64,000 nt of DNA from Curtobacterium sp. ISL-83 (lineage in GTDB: Bacteria > Actinomycetota > Actinomycetes > Actinomycetales > Microbacteriaceae), in the NCBI RefSeq assembly GCF_018613895.1, contig NZ_JAGGPH010000002.1, positions 1 through 64,000 of the forward strand, in the 5' to 3' direction. The notes under the pieces were generated by a model. It did no database searches, was not told the origin of the DNA, and was given only the letters and a program-made list of their open reading frames with translations. The translations under genes were made by a program, and so were the position numbers. This document shows, in pieces, positions 63,587 to 64,000 of this stretch. Position 1 is the stretch's first letter; the number at the start of each line of letters is the position of its first letter.

Positions 63587-64000
63587 CTACTGGAGGGCTG
63601 CGGTGAGGCGGAAGAGGTTGTCGAAGGTCCTGGACGCAACAGGACGACGCAGCCATTCGTCGAGTGTGAGTTCCCGCGCGTTGTCCCGATAGTGCTGTTC
63701 GACCGTACCGAGGGCGGCGACGAAGGTGCGGCTCCGGATCAGCAGGGATGCCTCGAGGTTGAGGCTGAACGACCGCATGTCCATGTTGCTCGAGCCAACG
63801 ACCGCGGTGTCTTCGTCGATCGTGAAGTGCTTCGCGTGCAGGACGATCGGCTTGCGGTAGAGGAAGATCCGGACGCCAGCGCGCAGGAGCGTCTCGTAGT
63901 ACGACCGTTGCGCGTGGAAGACCATCACCTGATCGGCGACTTCGCTGGCGAACAACACCACCTCGACGCCCCGCTGGGCCGCTGTCGTGATCGCGTAGAG
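63587..64000 (-). CDS. cls: cardiolipin synthase (phospholipase D family), C-terminal part
   Basis: C-terminal 137 residues of a phospholipase D superfamily enzyme; the rest lies beyond the right edge. The second HKD motif is complete: HAKHFTIDEDTAVVGSSNMD with His, Lys, Asp and the GSxN element. VLFASEVADQVMVFHAQRSYYETLLRAGVRIFLY before it and SFSLNLEASLLI after it are characteristic of cardiolipin synthases. Such enzymes join two phosphatidylglycerols at the membrane. Confidence 0.88.
   Translation of the reverse strand, partial: LYAITTAAQRGVEVVLFASEVADQVMVFHAQRSYYETLLRAGVRIFLYRKPIVLHAKHFTIDEDTAVVGSSNMDMRSFSLNLEASLLIRSRTFVAALGTVEQHYRDNARELTLDEWLRRPVASRTFDNLFRLTAALQ

Overview
The window is very GC-rich with tight Actinobacterial-style operons, frequent GTG/TTG starts and many apparent leaderless promoters. 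The gene content (SigA with a Lys/Ala-rich head, SepH, DUF3093/DUF3159/DUF3710, a PAC2 protein, a MurT/GatD-like pair, a compact flagellar cluster) fits a motile member of Microbacteriaceae, most like Curtobacterium. The genus is an inference from gene content and style. No tRNA, rRNA, CRISPR array or insertion sequence was recognised.

Layout. 1-3505 (minus): the start of sucB (2-oxoglutarate dehydrogenase E2), lpdA and pepA. 3591-9494 (plus): a PAC2 protein, an MFS transporter, sigA, and a MurT/GatD-like pair 6 bp after sigA. 9591-15072: a small zinc-ribbon protein and the two type IIA topoisomerase subunits (parE plus, parC minus). 15099-20187: a phosphodiesterase-family protein, sepH, DUF4193, DUF3093, dut and DUF3710. 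20205-26056: DUF3159, aconitase acnA and dxs. 26260-32422 (minus): a small unknown gene, a beta-oxidation pair (fadB-like, fadA-like), an RNase D-like gene and DUF3000. 32446-40349: an alpha/beta hydrolase, sufE, sseA, zapE, amtB, an aldo/keto reductase and a FabH-like enzyme. 40606-42484: two poorly characterised genes.

Flagellar block, 42756-61209. A minus-strand operon flgN-flgK-flgL-fliW faces a plus-strand series: fliA, fliC, fliD, fliS, a FliT-position gene, flgB, flgC, fliE, fliF, fliG, fliH, fliI, fliJ, an NlpC/P60 peptidase, fliK, flgD and flgE. Three sites upstream of flgN, fliC and flgB resemble sigma-28 promoters, so FliA probably drives most of the block. The stator, C-ring FliM/FliN, export-gate and csrA genes are absent here; the cluster stops after flgE. 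61348-64000 carries small membrane proteins, a PEBP-family protein and a cardiolipin synthase cut by the window edge.

Most notable points. The MurT/GatD-like pair lacks the MurT zinc-ribbon cysteines and both GatD catalytic residues, which suggests a changed peptidoglycan reaction at D-Glu, consistent with the group B peptidoglycan of this family. Intergenic DNA holds several unexplained repeat systems: a 19-bp phased array near 18.0-18.4 kb, a dispersed ~65-bp palindrome in three copies, and a 71-bp tandem repeat just upstream of flgB.
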